From: Actinomycetota bacterium
Lineage (GTDB): Bacteria; Actinomycetota; Acidimicrobiia; Acidimicrobiales; Ilumatobacteraceae
Direction: 5' to 3'
DNA: 18,742 nucleotides
Assembly: GCA_005793785.1 (NCBI GenBank)
Contig: SXPW01000041.1
Span: 1 to 18,742, forward strand
The position numbers and the translations under genes are program-made. The notes under the pieces were generated by a model. It saw only the letters and a list, made by a program, of their open reading frames with translations. It ran no database searches and was not told where the DNA came from. Shown here piece after piece: positions 7,612 through 14,454 of the stretch (positions are counted from its first letter, which is position 1; every line of letters starts with the position of its first letter).

Positions 7612-9150
7612 CTACGCCTCGAGGAATTTCACTCTTCGTTTGCTCACATCGGCAAGAAGACCCTTGCGTTCGTTCGCAGCATAGAGGTTGAGGGAAATAT
7701 CGCTCTTTTTTCCGCGTGACTTAGCGGTAATGACCAGTTCAGTGGATCCGAGTTTTGCGGTCGCCGTCTTGACGCGGGCGTCGTACGTGCGATCCAAACC
7801 GACTGCGACGCGGAGAATTGCGGCCAGGGTGCGCACGATCCGCTGGTCGGCAGCGGTGAGGGCGGCGAACTCCGCATGTTCGGGCTTTGGGACGCTCTTG
7901 CGGTGGTAGCGGGCCACCTGTGCAACGATCTCCACCTCGCGGTCGGTGAGACCCATGAGTTCGGAATTTCGAATCAAGTAGTAGGAATGCAAATGGTGCT
8001 TGGCATGTGACACCACCACGCCGACATTCGCGAGGAGGCTCGCAAATTCCAGGTAGCGGCGCCATTCGGGCCGCAGGTTGAGCGGCTCCTCGAGTTCGTC
8101 GAACAACTGCCCGGCCAGTTCGGCAACGTGCTGTGAATGTTCGGGACGGTCGTCGCATCGATCCGCGAGTTGTTGGACGCTGCGTCGTGCCGCGTCATGA
8201 TCCTCATCGACCTCGATGAGACCTTCACGTCGCAACGTATCGAGCAACAGTCCCTCCCGTAGTGCGTAGTCGGAGAACATGAGCGTTTTCAATCCGAAGG
8301 TGTCGACGATGCCCTCGAGGATCAGGGCACCGGCGAGGATGATGTCCGCCCGATTGGGTTCGAGACCGAAACGTTTGACCCGTTCGTCGATAGTCGGTAC
8401 TCGCTGCAATGAAGTAACCACCGCGCGAACTTCGTCGGCGGTGAACTCGAACCGGTTCATGGACTTCGGCTCCGGTATGCCGCGCGCCAACAGAATCATC
8501 TTTGCAATCGTCTCGGCGGTACCCGACGAGGTGGCAACGGCTTCGAAACCGAGCTCGTGTACCTCCGGGGCAACGACAGACAGCGTTGATCGGATGAAGG
8601 AGCGGCAACTGGGGATCGCACTCGGATGAAGGGTCGTACTCGCAAAGAAGCGATCCGTGAGTCGGACCGCGCCGAGCTTGAAGCTGCGGGCAAACAGGAC
8701 TTCGTCGTCGAGACCGACGACTACCTCGGTGCTACCACCACCGATATCGCAAACGAACATTGATTGATCGTGGATTCCGATGGCATTCACGACACCGAGA
8801 TGGATGAGACGTGCTTCTTCCACACCGGAGATGACTTCGATCTCGATGCCGGTGGCCTTGCGCACTTGCTTGATGAAATCCGAACGATTCTTGGCCTCGC
8901 GTACGGCACTCGTTGCGACAGCGCGGACCTCTGCCTCGTGAGAGGAGGCGATTTCTGCCATTCGGGTGAGACTGCGCACCCCGCGTTCGATTGCTTCGTC
9001 GGTGAGTTCCTTCATGTCGCCACCACCGTGACCCAAGCGGACCACGTCCTTCTCTCGGGTCACCACCTCAAATCCCCCGGGGACTGGCTTGGCGACGACG
9101 AGATGAAAACTGTTGGTGCCGATGTCCAGGGCCGCAACGAGCTCGCTCAC
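7612..9150 (-). CDS. ppx: Exopolyphosphatase / guanosine pentaphosphatase (Ppx/GppA)
   Basis: This 512-residue protein is an ASKHA-fold phosphatase that removes terminal phosphate from polyphosphate, or from pppGpp. Visible motifs are the phosphate loop ALDIGTNSFHL (7-17), ATSAVREAKN (79-88), catalytic Glu111/Glu112 in SGVEEARLI, and the second phosphate loop DIGGGSTE (135-142). The C-terminal 200 residues form the HD-like helical domain of long Ppx proteins. The usual HD/HE dyad position reads LLANVG, so that metal site appears lost, while the following HHLHSYYLI is kept. It lies back to back with the genes leading to ppk, so synthesis and breakdown of polyphosphate are encoded together. The GTG start at 9150 lies 8 bases after TATCGT on the minus strand. 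Choosing Ppx over GppA rests on the ppk/phoU context. Confidence 0.93.
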   Translation of the reverse strand: MSELVAALDIGTNSFHLVVAKPVPGGFEVVTREKDVVRLGHGGGDMKELTDEAIERGVRSLTRMAEIASSHEAEVRAVATSAVREAKNRSDFIKQVRKATGIEIEVISGVEEARLIHLGVVNAIGIHDQSMFVCDIGGGSTEVVVGLDDEVLFARSFKLGAVRLTDRFFASTTLHPSAIPSCRSFIRSTLSVVAPEVHELGFEAVATSSGTAETIAKMILLARGIPEPKSMNRFEFTADEVRAVVTSLQRVPTIDERVKRFGLEPNRADIILAGALILEGIVDTFGLKTLMFSDYALREGLLLDTLRREGLIEVDEDHDAARRSVQQLADRCDDRPEHSQHVAELAGQLFDELEEPLNLRPEWRRYLEFASLLANVGVVVSHAKHHLHSYYLIRNSELMGLTDREVEIVAQVARYHRKSVPKPEHAEFAALTAADQRIVRTLAAILRVAVGLDRTYDARVKTATAKLGSTELVITAKSRGKKSDISLNLYAANERKGLLADVSKRRVKFLEA

Positions 9151-9158
9151 TCGTTCCG

Positions 9159-9168
9159 ACGATAGCCT
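9159..9168. promoter_or_regulatory. Overlapping divergent -10 elements (ppx / small gene)
   Basis: ACGATAGCCT holds TATCGT on the minus strand (9164 down to 9159), 8 bases from the ppx GTG, and TAGCCT on the plus strand (9163-9168). The plus element would give a short leader including AAGGAG at 9178-9183. The two hexamers share the TA at 9163-9164, the same arrangement as at 4976-4985. No good -35 on either side. Confidence 0.4.
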
Positions 9169-9188
9169 TCCTCATTCAAGGAGTTTCG

Positions 9189-9446
9189 ATGTCCGACGTC
9201 ACCAAAGCACCACCCCGAGCCCATATTCGCATCACCTACACGGGTCCGGTGTACCCGCACTGGGAGATCGTCGGCGATTACGGCGATCCCGAACTCATCG
9301 ATGAATTTGCCCGGCGGGCGTACATGCGACTGCTGTACGTACCCATGAAGGACAGCCAATTCCGTCGCAACCGTGAGCGCGTCAACAAGGATGCCGAGAA
9401 CGAGGGCGTCAGCGTCGAATGGTTTCCCGCAGAAGTCAACAACTAG
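9189..9446 (+). CDS. Small conserved-looking protein of unknown function
   Basis: This 85-residue protein is not recognised. It has a strong Shine-Dalgarno AAGGAG (9178-9183) five bases before the ATG. It is soluble, with no signal peptide or membrane helix. It contains a probable beta-strand start (HIRITYTGPVYPHWEI), a helix (ELIDEFARRAYMRLLYV) and a charged C-terminal part. Aromatic residues are frequent (PHWEIVGDYGD; VEWFP). Its position between ppx and ppk, in a shared divergent promoter with ppx, suggests a link to polyphosphate metabolism, but that is position-based inference only. The clear ribosome binding site and protein-like composition support a real gene. Confidence 0.72.
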   Translation: MSDVTKAPPRAHIRITYTGPVYPHWEIVGDYGDPELIDEFARRAYMRLLYVPMKDSQFRRNRERVNKDAENEGVSVEWFPAEVNN

Positions 9447-9457
9447 GTTTTGCGCAA

Positions 9458-9481
9458 CTCGGGCTATTCGGATCGCCCGAG
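9458..9481 (+). terminator. Hairpin downstream of the small gene
   Basis: CTCGGGC and GCCCGAG form a 7-bp GC-rich stem around a 10-base loop, 11 bases after the stop codon of the preceding gene. A short TTTT occurs 12 bases further on, too far for a classic intrinsic terminator. It could end the small-gene transcript or be a regulatory structure ahead of ppk. Confidence 0.3.
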
Positions 9482-9536
9482 CGTCAGGCTGAGTTTTACC
9501 GAGGTCGATCCGATGAACCCGAATGATTCGGCTCAA

Positions 9537-9569
9537 CGGTCGTGAACATCGTATGAAACTTCCATGACG
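9537..9569 (-). promoter_or_regulatory. Candidate inverted PHO box (three 11-bp units) at the ppk start
   Basis: Read on the minus strand there are three contiguous 11-base units, CGTCATGGAAG, TTTCATACGAT and GTTCACGACCG, each with TCA at positions 3-5. They resemble the GTTCAC-type direct repeats bound by actinobacterial PhoP/RegX3. The array covers the annotated ppk ATG at 9564. Control of ppk by PhoP or RegX3 is reported in Streptomyces and mycobacteria. Two units are degenerate, so confidence is modest. Confidence 0.38.
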
Positions 9570-11675
9570 CCGCGGGAAAATCGATCGAACCCAAGAACGC
9601 TCCCCCAGGGCGCTGAATACGGTGCAGGTATCCAATCCGTGTTCATCAACCGTGAATTGAGCTGGCTCGACTTCAACGAGCGTGTTCTCTCGCTGGCTGT
9701 CGCCGAAGAGCTGCCGCTCTTGGAGCGGATTCGGTTTCTTTCCATCAGCGCTTCCAATTTGGATGAGTTTTATCAGGTGCGAGTGGCCGCACTCCACGAC
9801 CAGATTGCAGCCGAAGTCACCGAGCCCAGCCTCGATGGACGGTCACCCGTCCAGCAGTTGGCTGAGATCTCTGCCCGTGTTCAACAATTCGTCGTGCGGC
9901 AAGAGCGACTCCTCTCGGGCGAACTGCTTCCGGCATTGTCAGCCAACGGCGTTCGAATTCTGAAATGGTCGAGGCTCGGTAAGAGACTTCGAGAGAGCCT
10001 GACCACGGACTTCGAGAATCGAATCTTCCCCATACTCACCCCGCTTGCCGTCGACCCTTCCCACCCTTGTCCGTACATCTCGAACTTGGCACTCAACCTT
10101 GCCGTAACGGTTCGCGACTCCGACTCGGGCGAGGAACGGTTCGCTCGCGTCAAGATTCCCCGGAACTTCCCAAGGTTCATTCCGGTACCCGAGTCCCAGG
10201 ACTTCATCCTTCTGGAGGATCTCGTCGAAGCGCATCTGGACCGTCTTTTCCCTGGAATGGAAATCGTCGGTGTCTCGCGATTTCGAGTGACGAGGAATGC
10301 CGATCTTTCCCTGGACGACGAGGATGCCGAAGACCTGCTAGCCGCAGTTGAGATGGAACTTCGTCGTCGTCGTTTCGGTAGGGCGGTTCGTCTCGAGGTG
10401 CAGTCGAACATTCGCGAATCGACACTTGCGATGATGTGCGCCGAACTTGAGCTCGATCCAGTCGATGTCATTCGGCACGAGTCCTTCATCGAGCTCTCCG
10501 CCCTGCAGCAGTTGGCGAACCTCGACGTACCGAAACTGCGATTCAAGCCCTGGGCTCCCGTCACCGCAGGTCGACTGGCGGCCGCCGATGAAGCAGGAAA
10601 GTCCGTATTCGACGTCATTCGTTCCCGACAGTTGCTGGTGCATCATCCGTACGAGTCATTTGCGTCGTCGACCGAGACTTTCGTGGAGCAGGCAGCACGA
10701 GATCCGAAGGTGCTTTCGATCAAGATGACGCTGTACCGCACCTCGGGTGATAGTCAGATTGCTCGGCACCTGATTCGCGCTGCCGAGGCGGGAAAGCAGG
10801 TGGCGGTGGTGCTCGAGTTGAAGGCGCGGTTTGATGAAGCCAGAAACGTCAGTTGGGCGAGAGAACTCGAACTAGCCGGCGTTCACGTGAATTACGGCCT
10901 CGTCGGCTTGAAAACGCACGCCAAATGCATCTTGGTCGTGCGCGAGGAAGCGGGCGGAATTCGAAGGTACGTCCATTTGGCTACGGGAAACTACAACTCG
11001 GTGACGGCGCGAATATACGAGGACATCGGATTCTTTACTTGTGAGGATGCCGTCGGTCGCGACGCCACGCAATTGTTCAATTATCTGACTGGTTACGGTC
11101 GAGAACCGCACTACGAGCAACTCTTCGTGGCTCCACATCAGTTGAAGTCCGAGATCATCGCCTTGATCGAACACGAAGCGACCTTTGCAGACAAGGGCAG
11201 GATCACCCTCAAATTGAATGCGGTACAAGACCCCGAGGTCATTCGAGCGCTCTATGCCGCGAGCGCAGCGGGTGTGAAGGTCGACCTCGTGGTTCGGGGA
11301 CTCTGCTGCATGCGGGCCGGAGTTCCCGGACTTTCGGACAACATCGCGGTCAGGTCGGTGCTCGGGAGGTACCTCGAACATTCGCGCATCTACCGATTCG
11401 GTCATGGTCACGTCGGTGACGAGCCGTTGCATTTGATCGGTTCGGCCGATCTCATGATTCGAAACTTGGCGGGTCGGGTGGAAACCCTGGTGCGGCTCAC
11501 TCATCCGAAACATCGGGCGTGGTTGGATACCGCGCTTGGATTCCTCATGGATGACTCCAATGTCCACTATCGACTCGGTCCCGACAACGCGTGGACCCAG
11601 GTCGGTCAGCACCACACTCCCAACGACGCCCAACGGCAGCTGTACGAATGGGTCGTCGCCACCCAGTCGCGCTAG
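9564..11675 (+). CDS. ppk: Polyphosphate kinase 1
   Basis: This 703-residue protein matches full-length PPK1, which reversibly polymerises the ATP gamma-phosphate into polyphosphate. It has the N-terminal domain signature NRELSWLDFNERVL (29-42) and ISASNLDEFYQVRVA, a head domain (about 125-320), and two phospholipase-D-like C-terminal domains. The phosphorylated histidine is His452 in LKTHAKC; the second active-site histidine is His606 in YLEHSRIYRFGHG. SADLMIRNLAGRVE is the conserved late motif. The start is uncertain. The ATG at 9564 has no good ribosome binding site and lies in a possible PHO box. An in-frame GTG at 9639 would begin the protein directly at MFINRELSW. The 9564 start is kept because PPK1 proteins normally have residues before that motif. 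phoU follows after about 125 bases. Confidence 0.96.
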   Translation: MTPRENRSNPRTLPQGAEYGAGIQSVFINRELSWLDFNERVLSLAVAEELPLLERIRFLSISASNLDEFYQVRVAALHDQIAAEVTEPSLDGRSPVQQLAEISARVQQFVVRQERLLSGELLPALSANGVRILKWSRLGKRLRESLTTDFENRIFPILTPLAVDPSHPCPYISNLALNLAVTVRDSDSGEERFARVKIPRNFPRFIPVPESQDFILLEDLVEAHLDRLFPGMEIVGVSRFRVTRNADLSLDDEDAEDLLAAVEMELRRRRFGRAVRLEVQSNIRESTLAMMCAELELDPVDVIRHESFIELSALQQLANLDVPKLRFKPWAPVTAGRLAAADEAGKSVFDVIRSRQLLVHHPYESFASSTETFVEQAARDPKVLSIKMTLYRTSGDSQIARHLIRAAEAGKQVAVVLELKARFDEARNVSWARELELAGVHVNYGLVGLKTHAKCILVVREEAGGIRRYVHLATGNYNSVTARIYEDIGFFTCEDAVGRDATQLFNYLTGYGREPHYEQLFVAPHQLKSEIIALIEHEATFADKGRITLKLNAVQDPEVIRALYAASAAGVKVDLVVRGLCCMRAGVPGLSDNIAVRSVLGRYLEHSRIYRFGHGHVGDEPLHLIGSADLMIRNLAGRVETLVRLTHPKHRAWLDTALGFLMDDSNVHYRLGPDNAWTQVGQHHTPNDAQRQLYEWVVATQSR

Positions 11676-11706
11676 GTGTTTCGGAGATAGCGAGGTCTTG
11701 GTGGCC

Positions 11707-11750
11707 GTTCACCGAGTGTTCAGTGGTCGTCCAGCGCTCGTTTAGATTTC
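11707..11750 (+). promoter_or_regulatory. PHO-box-like array of four 11-bp direct repeats upstream of phoU
   Basis: Four contiguous 11-base units run GTTCACCGAGT, GTTCAGTGGTC, GTCCAGCGCTC and GTTTAGATTTC; the first two share GTTCA and the others diverge in steps. The 11-base period and GTTCACC core match the direct-repeat units recognised by PhoP in Streptomyces and by RegX3-type regulators. The site lies between ppk and phoU, ahead of senX3-regX3, so autoregulation through RegX3 is the simplest reading. Confidence 0.62.
11743..11748 (+). promoter_or_regulatory. Candidate PHO-controlled -10 (TAGATT) for phoU
   Basis: TAGATT is preceded 18 bases upstream by TTCAGT (11719-11724), which lies within the second PHO-like unit. 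A regulator bound to units 1 and 2 would therefore sit over the -35 region. Transcription would begin near 11755 and give a leader with GCAAGG (11770-11775) before a possible GTG start at 11782. Confidence 0.35.
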
Positions 11751-11786
11751 TGAACAACTGCACGGGCAGGCAAGGCGTAGCGTGCC

Positions 11787-11792
11787 TACCGT
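11787..11792 (+). promoter_or_regulatory. Candidate leaderless -10 (TACCGT) for phoU
   Basis: TACCGT ends 7 bases before the ATG at 11800, the same geometry seen at several other starts in this window. It would give a leaderless phoU mRNA independent of the PHO-like repeats, so phoU may have both basal and regulated promoters. Confidence 0.35.
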
Positions 11793-11799
11793 AGACACC

Positions 11800-12519
11800 A
11801 TGGAAGAGACCCGTAAGTCGTACCATTCCGAGCTCGATGAACTGCGGGCGCTCGTCGTCCGCCTGGGGGCCTCCGTCATCGAAGCGGTACCGCGAGCCAC
11901 CAACGTGCTGCTCAGCGGCGACCTGGAGGGAGCCGATTACCTCGTGCAGTCGGACGATGAAATCGACGCCCGTGCCCACGACATCGAAGTTCGAACGTTC
12001 GAGATCCTCGCCCTTCAGGCGCCCGTAGCCGGCGAGTTGCGCCAGTTGGTCTCCATCCTCAAGATCACCCTCGACCTCGAGCGTTCGGCAGATCTCGCCG
12101 TCAATATCTGCAAGGCTGCTCGACGAATCTATGGAAAGGAGATCGATCCCGTCCTGCGAGGTCTCATCTCCAAGATGAGCGAGCAGGCAGAGCAGTTGTA
12201 CCAAGCAGCCATCAACTCGTTCGCTGAGAATGATGCCGCCACCGCGGCGGCAATCGAGGACATGGACTCATTCCTCGATGCGTTGCACCGACAGTTCATT
12301 CAGGCAATCTTTGAGACACACGCACGCGAGCGAATGGACCTGCAGCTGGCCGTACAACTTGCCATCGTGGCGCGGTTCTACGAACGAATCGGGGACCATG
12401 CCGTGAACGTCGGTGAGCGGGTGCAATTCGCACTCACTGGTTGGAAGCCGGAGCTTCGAGCAATCCAGCGCCAACGCCAGCGGGACGCGACCGGCGAGTA
12501 TCCGATAACACAGGGCTAA
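11800..12519 (+). CDS. phoU: Phosphate-signalling regulator PhoU
   Basis: This 239-residue, all-helical protein has two PhoU repeats. Each carries its acidic metal-binding motif: ERSADLAVNI (94-103) and ERIGDHAVNVGE (195-206); ALQAPVAGELRQL is also typical. PhoU connects the Pst phosphate transporter to the sensor kinase and keeps the Pho response off when phosphate is plentiful. No pst genes are in this window. It is followed 13 bases later by senX3, so the three genes form an operon. The start is chosen at the ATG 11800, giving the usual MEETRKSYHSELDELR beginning, after TACCGT at leaderless spacing. An in-frame GTG at 11782, behind GCAAGG, would add six residues and would suit the upstream TAGATT promoter. 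Confidence 0.94.
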   Translation: MEETRKSYHSELDELRALVVRLGASVIEAVPRATNVLLSGDLEGADYLVQSDDEIDARAHDIEVRTFEILALQAPVAGELRQLVSILKITLDLERSADLAVNICKAARRIYGKEIDPVLRGLISKMSEQAEQLYQAAINSFAENDAATAAAIEDMDSFLDALHRQFIQAIFETHARERMDLQLAVQLAIVARFYERIGDHAVNVGERVQFALTGWKPELRAIQRQRQRDATGEYPITQG

Positions 12520-12532
12520 GCGTCGAGACGCG

Positions 12533-13747
12533 ATGAGTTACCTCCTCGCCATTGTGACGTTCCTCGTCGGCGCCGCGCTGGGAGTCTCCGTCGCCAGACG
12601 ACGAGTGCTCGCGGCGACTAAGAGCGGTGCGACGAACACGAACATCGCGCAAGTCACTCCGATTGCGACACCACCCTCAACATCTGCGGCGGCGACCGAT
12701 TCGTTGGGCAAGTTGGACGGAGTCTTGACCGCAGCACTCCATTCGCTTCCGAGCGGCGTCGTGATCACCGACTCGAATGCGAACATTGTCTTCAAGAATG
12801 CAGCAGCCGAATCCATCAGCGGAGTCAGGCACATCGATGTACTGGTCGACGAGGCGATCATGGTGTTGTTGCGCGGCACCGTGGGTGCCGACCCGCAGTA
12901 TCGTCGGTTCGACACGGCAGGGTCGCCTTCGCGTTCGTTCGACCTCCGAACGAGGCGCTTAGCGGACGGCAAGCTCGTGGCAACGATCGAGGATGTCACC
13001 GAGCAGGCTCGGGTCGATACCGTACGGACGGATTTCGTTGCCAACCTCAGCCATGAGCTGAAGACGCCGATCGGTGGAATCGCCGCGCTCGCCGACACGA
13101 TGATCGGTGAGACCGATCCGCAAGTCATAGAACGCTTGACCTCGCGGATCGTCGACGAGTCGTACCGGTTGTCGCGGATCGTCGACGACCTACTCGATCT
13201 CTCCCGGATCGAATTCGGAGGGGCCGACGGTTGGGAACCCGTCGTGGTGAACGAAGTGGTCCACGAGGTGGTTTCCCGGCTGCAGCACGAGGCGATGCGC
13301 TCGGGTGTGACGCTCGAAGCAAAGAATGACGAGCGCGTTCGAGTTCTCGGCGATCGGATGCAACTCGTTTCGGCATTGGAGAACCTGATCACCAACGCCG
13401 TGAAGTACAGCGGTGACGGGAAGAAAGTACTGATCGAAGTGCAGGCCACCGCGGAGTTGGTGAGCATTGCCGTGATTGACCAAGGAATCGGTATCGCGGC
13501 CAAGGATCACCAGCGAATCTTCGAGCGCTTCTATCGGGTGGACCGCGCACGTTCCCGCAGCACGGGAGGATCGGGTCTCGGTCTTTCGATCGTGCGACAC
13601 GTGGTATCCAACCACGGAGGGACCGTGTCGGTGGTTTCCGAAGAAGGTCGTGGCTCCACCTTCACGATGGTGCTGCCACGCGAGGTTTCGGCGCACAACA
13701 ACGATCTCGTCGACGAACAAGTCGGCGAAAGGAGAGTCTCGGTATGA
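12533..13747 (+). CDS. senX3: Sensor histidine kinase SenX3
   Basis: This 404-residue protein has one clear N-terminal membrane helix (about 2-21), a flexible Thr/Ser/Ala segment, a PAS-like domain (about 62-160), and a HisKA-HATPase core. The H box is DFVANLSHELKTP with phospho-acceptor His174, the N box includes Asn284/Asn288 (NLITNAVKYS), and the G boxes are DQGIGI (316-321) and GGSGLGL (345-351). Length and layout match mycobacterial SenX3, the phosphate-responsive kinase held in check by PhoU and Pst. Its stop overlaps the regX3 start by four bases (ATGA at 13744-13747), which implies translational coupling. The choice of SenX3 over other kinases rests on phoU and regX3 on either side. 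Confidence 0.92.
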   Translation: MSYLLAIVTFLVGAALGVSVARRRVLAATKSGATNTNIAQVTPIATPPSTSAAATDSLGKLDGVLTAALHSLPSGVVITDSNANIVFKNAAAESISGVRHIDVLVDEAIMVLLRGTVGADPQYRRFDTAGSPSRSFDLRTRRLADGKLVATIEDVTEQARVDTVRTDFVANLSHELKTPIGGIAALADTMIGETDPQVIERLTSRIVDESYRLSRIVDDLLDLSRIEFGGADGWEPVVVNEVVHEVVSRLQHEAMRSGVTLEAKNDERVRVLGDRMQLVSALENLITNAVKYSGDGKKVLIEVQATAELVSIAVIDQGIGIAAKDHQRIFERFYRVDRARSRSTGGSGLGLSIVRHVVSNHGGTVSVVSEEGRGSTFTMVLPREVSAHNNDLVDEQVGERRVSV

Positions 13748-14454
13748 ATGCGAACGCAACACAGACCGTCATGGTGGTTGAAGACGAGGAAGCGTTCATC
13801 GATGCGCTCGTCGTTGGACTCCAACGTGAGGGTTTCGGCGTCGAGGTGGCACGAGATGGTGCGGAGGCCCTCTCGAACTTCGACCGCGTGAACCCGGACA
13901 TCGTGCTCCTCGACGTGATGCTTCCGAAAGTGTCGGGAACCGACGTATGTCGCGAGATTCGCAAGAAGAGCCAGGTTCCAATCATCATGGTGTCGGCCAA
14001 AGGCACCGAAATAGACACCGTCGTTGGACTCGAGGTGGGCGCCGACGACTACATCGTCACGCCGTACCGAATCCGGGAACTCGTTGCTCGCGTGCGGGCG
14101 GCGCTGCGGCGGAGCGGCGTCGTGGAGAGTGGTGTCGTGGATTCGGGTACCAGCATCAACGTCGGAGAAGTAGCCATCGATCCCGAGCAGCATGTGGTGA
14201 CGGTGCGTGGTCAGGTCACCAAGTTGCCGCTGAAGGAGTTCGAATTGCTGTATGTGTTGATCGCCAATGCTGGTCGCGTGATGACCCGGGACACTCTCAT
14301 CGACCGCGTGTGGGGCAGTGACTACTACGGTGACACCAAGACGCTCGACGTGCACATCAAGCGGTTGCGCTCCAAGGTGGAATCCGACCCTGGCAATCCA
14401 ACCGCGATTCTCACGATCCGCGGACTGGGATACAAATTCGAGCGACCCGTCTAG
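13744..14454 (+). CDS. regX3: OmpR-family response regulator RegX3, with an atypical receiver
   Basis: This 236-residue protein combines a receiver domain (about 7-120) and an OmpR/PhoB winged helix (about 140-235). The acidic pocket (Glu13, Asp14), phospho-acceptor Asp57 (VLLDVMLP), Ser84 and Tyr103 are present. The recognition helix region GDTKTLDVHIKRLRSK closely matches mycobacterial RegX3, supporting binding to GTTCACC-type repeats such as those before phoU. The anomaly is at ADDYIVTPYRIREL: the receiver lysine expected before the Pro, as in DDYVTKPY, is Thr106 (codon ACG at 14059-14061). The gene is coupled to senX3 by an ATGA overlap and has a strong Shine-Dalgarno AAAGGAGA at 13729-13736. 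Its stop shares a CTAG palindrome with the convergent next gene. Confidence 0.94.
   Translation: MNANATQTVMVVEDEEAFIDALVVGLQREGFGVEVARDGAEALSNFDRVNPDIVLLDVMLPKVSGTDVCREIRKKSQVPIIMVSAKGTEIDTVVGLEVGADDYIVTPYRIRELVARVRAALRRSGVVESGVVDSGTSINVGEVAIDPEQHVVTVRGQVTKLPLKEFELLYVLIANAGRVMTRDTLIDRVWGSDYYGDTKTLDVHIKRLRSKVESDPGNPTAILTIRGLGYKFERPV

Noticed and set aside
12538..13503. A 321-codon open frame antisense to senX3
   Set aside because: It mirrors codon positions of a complete histidine kinase and shows no domain or ribosome binding site.
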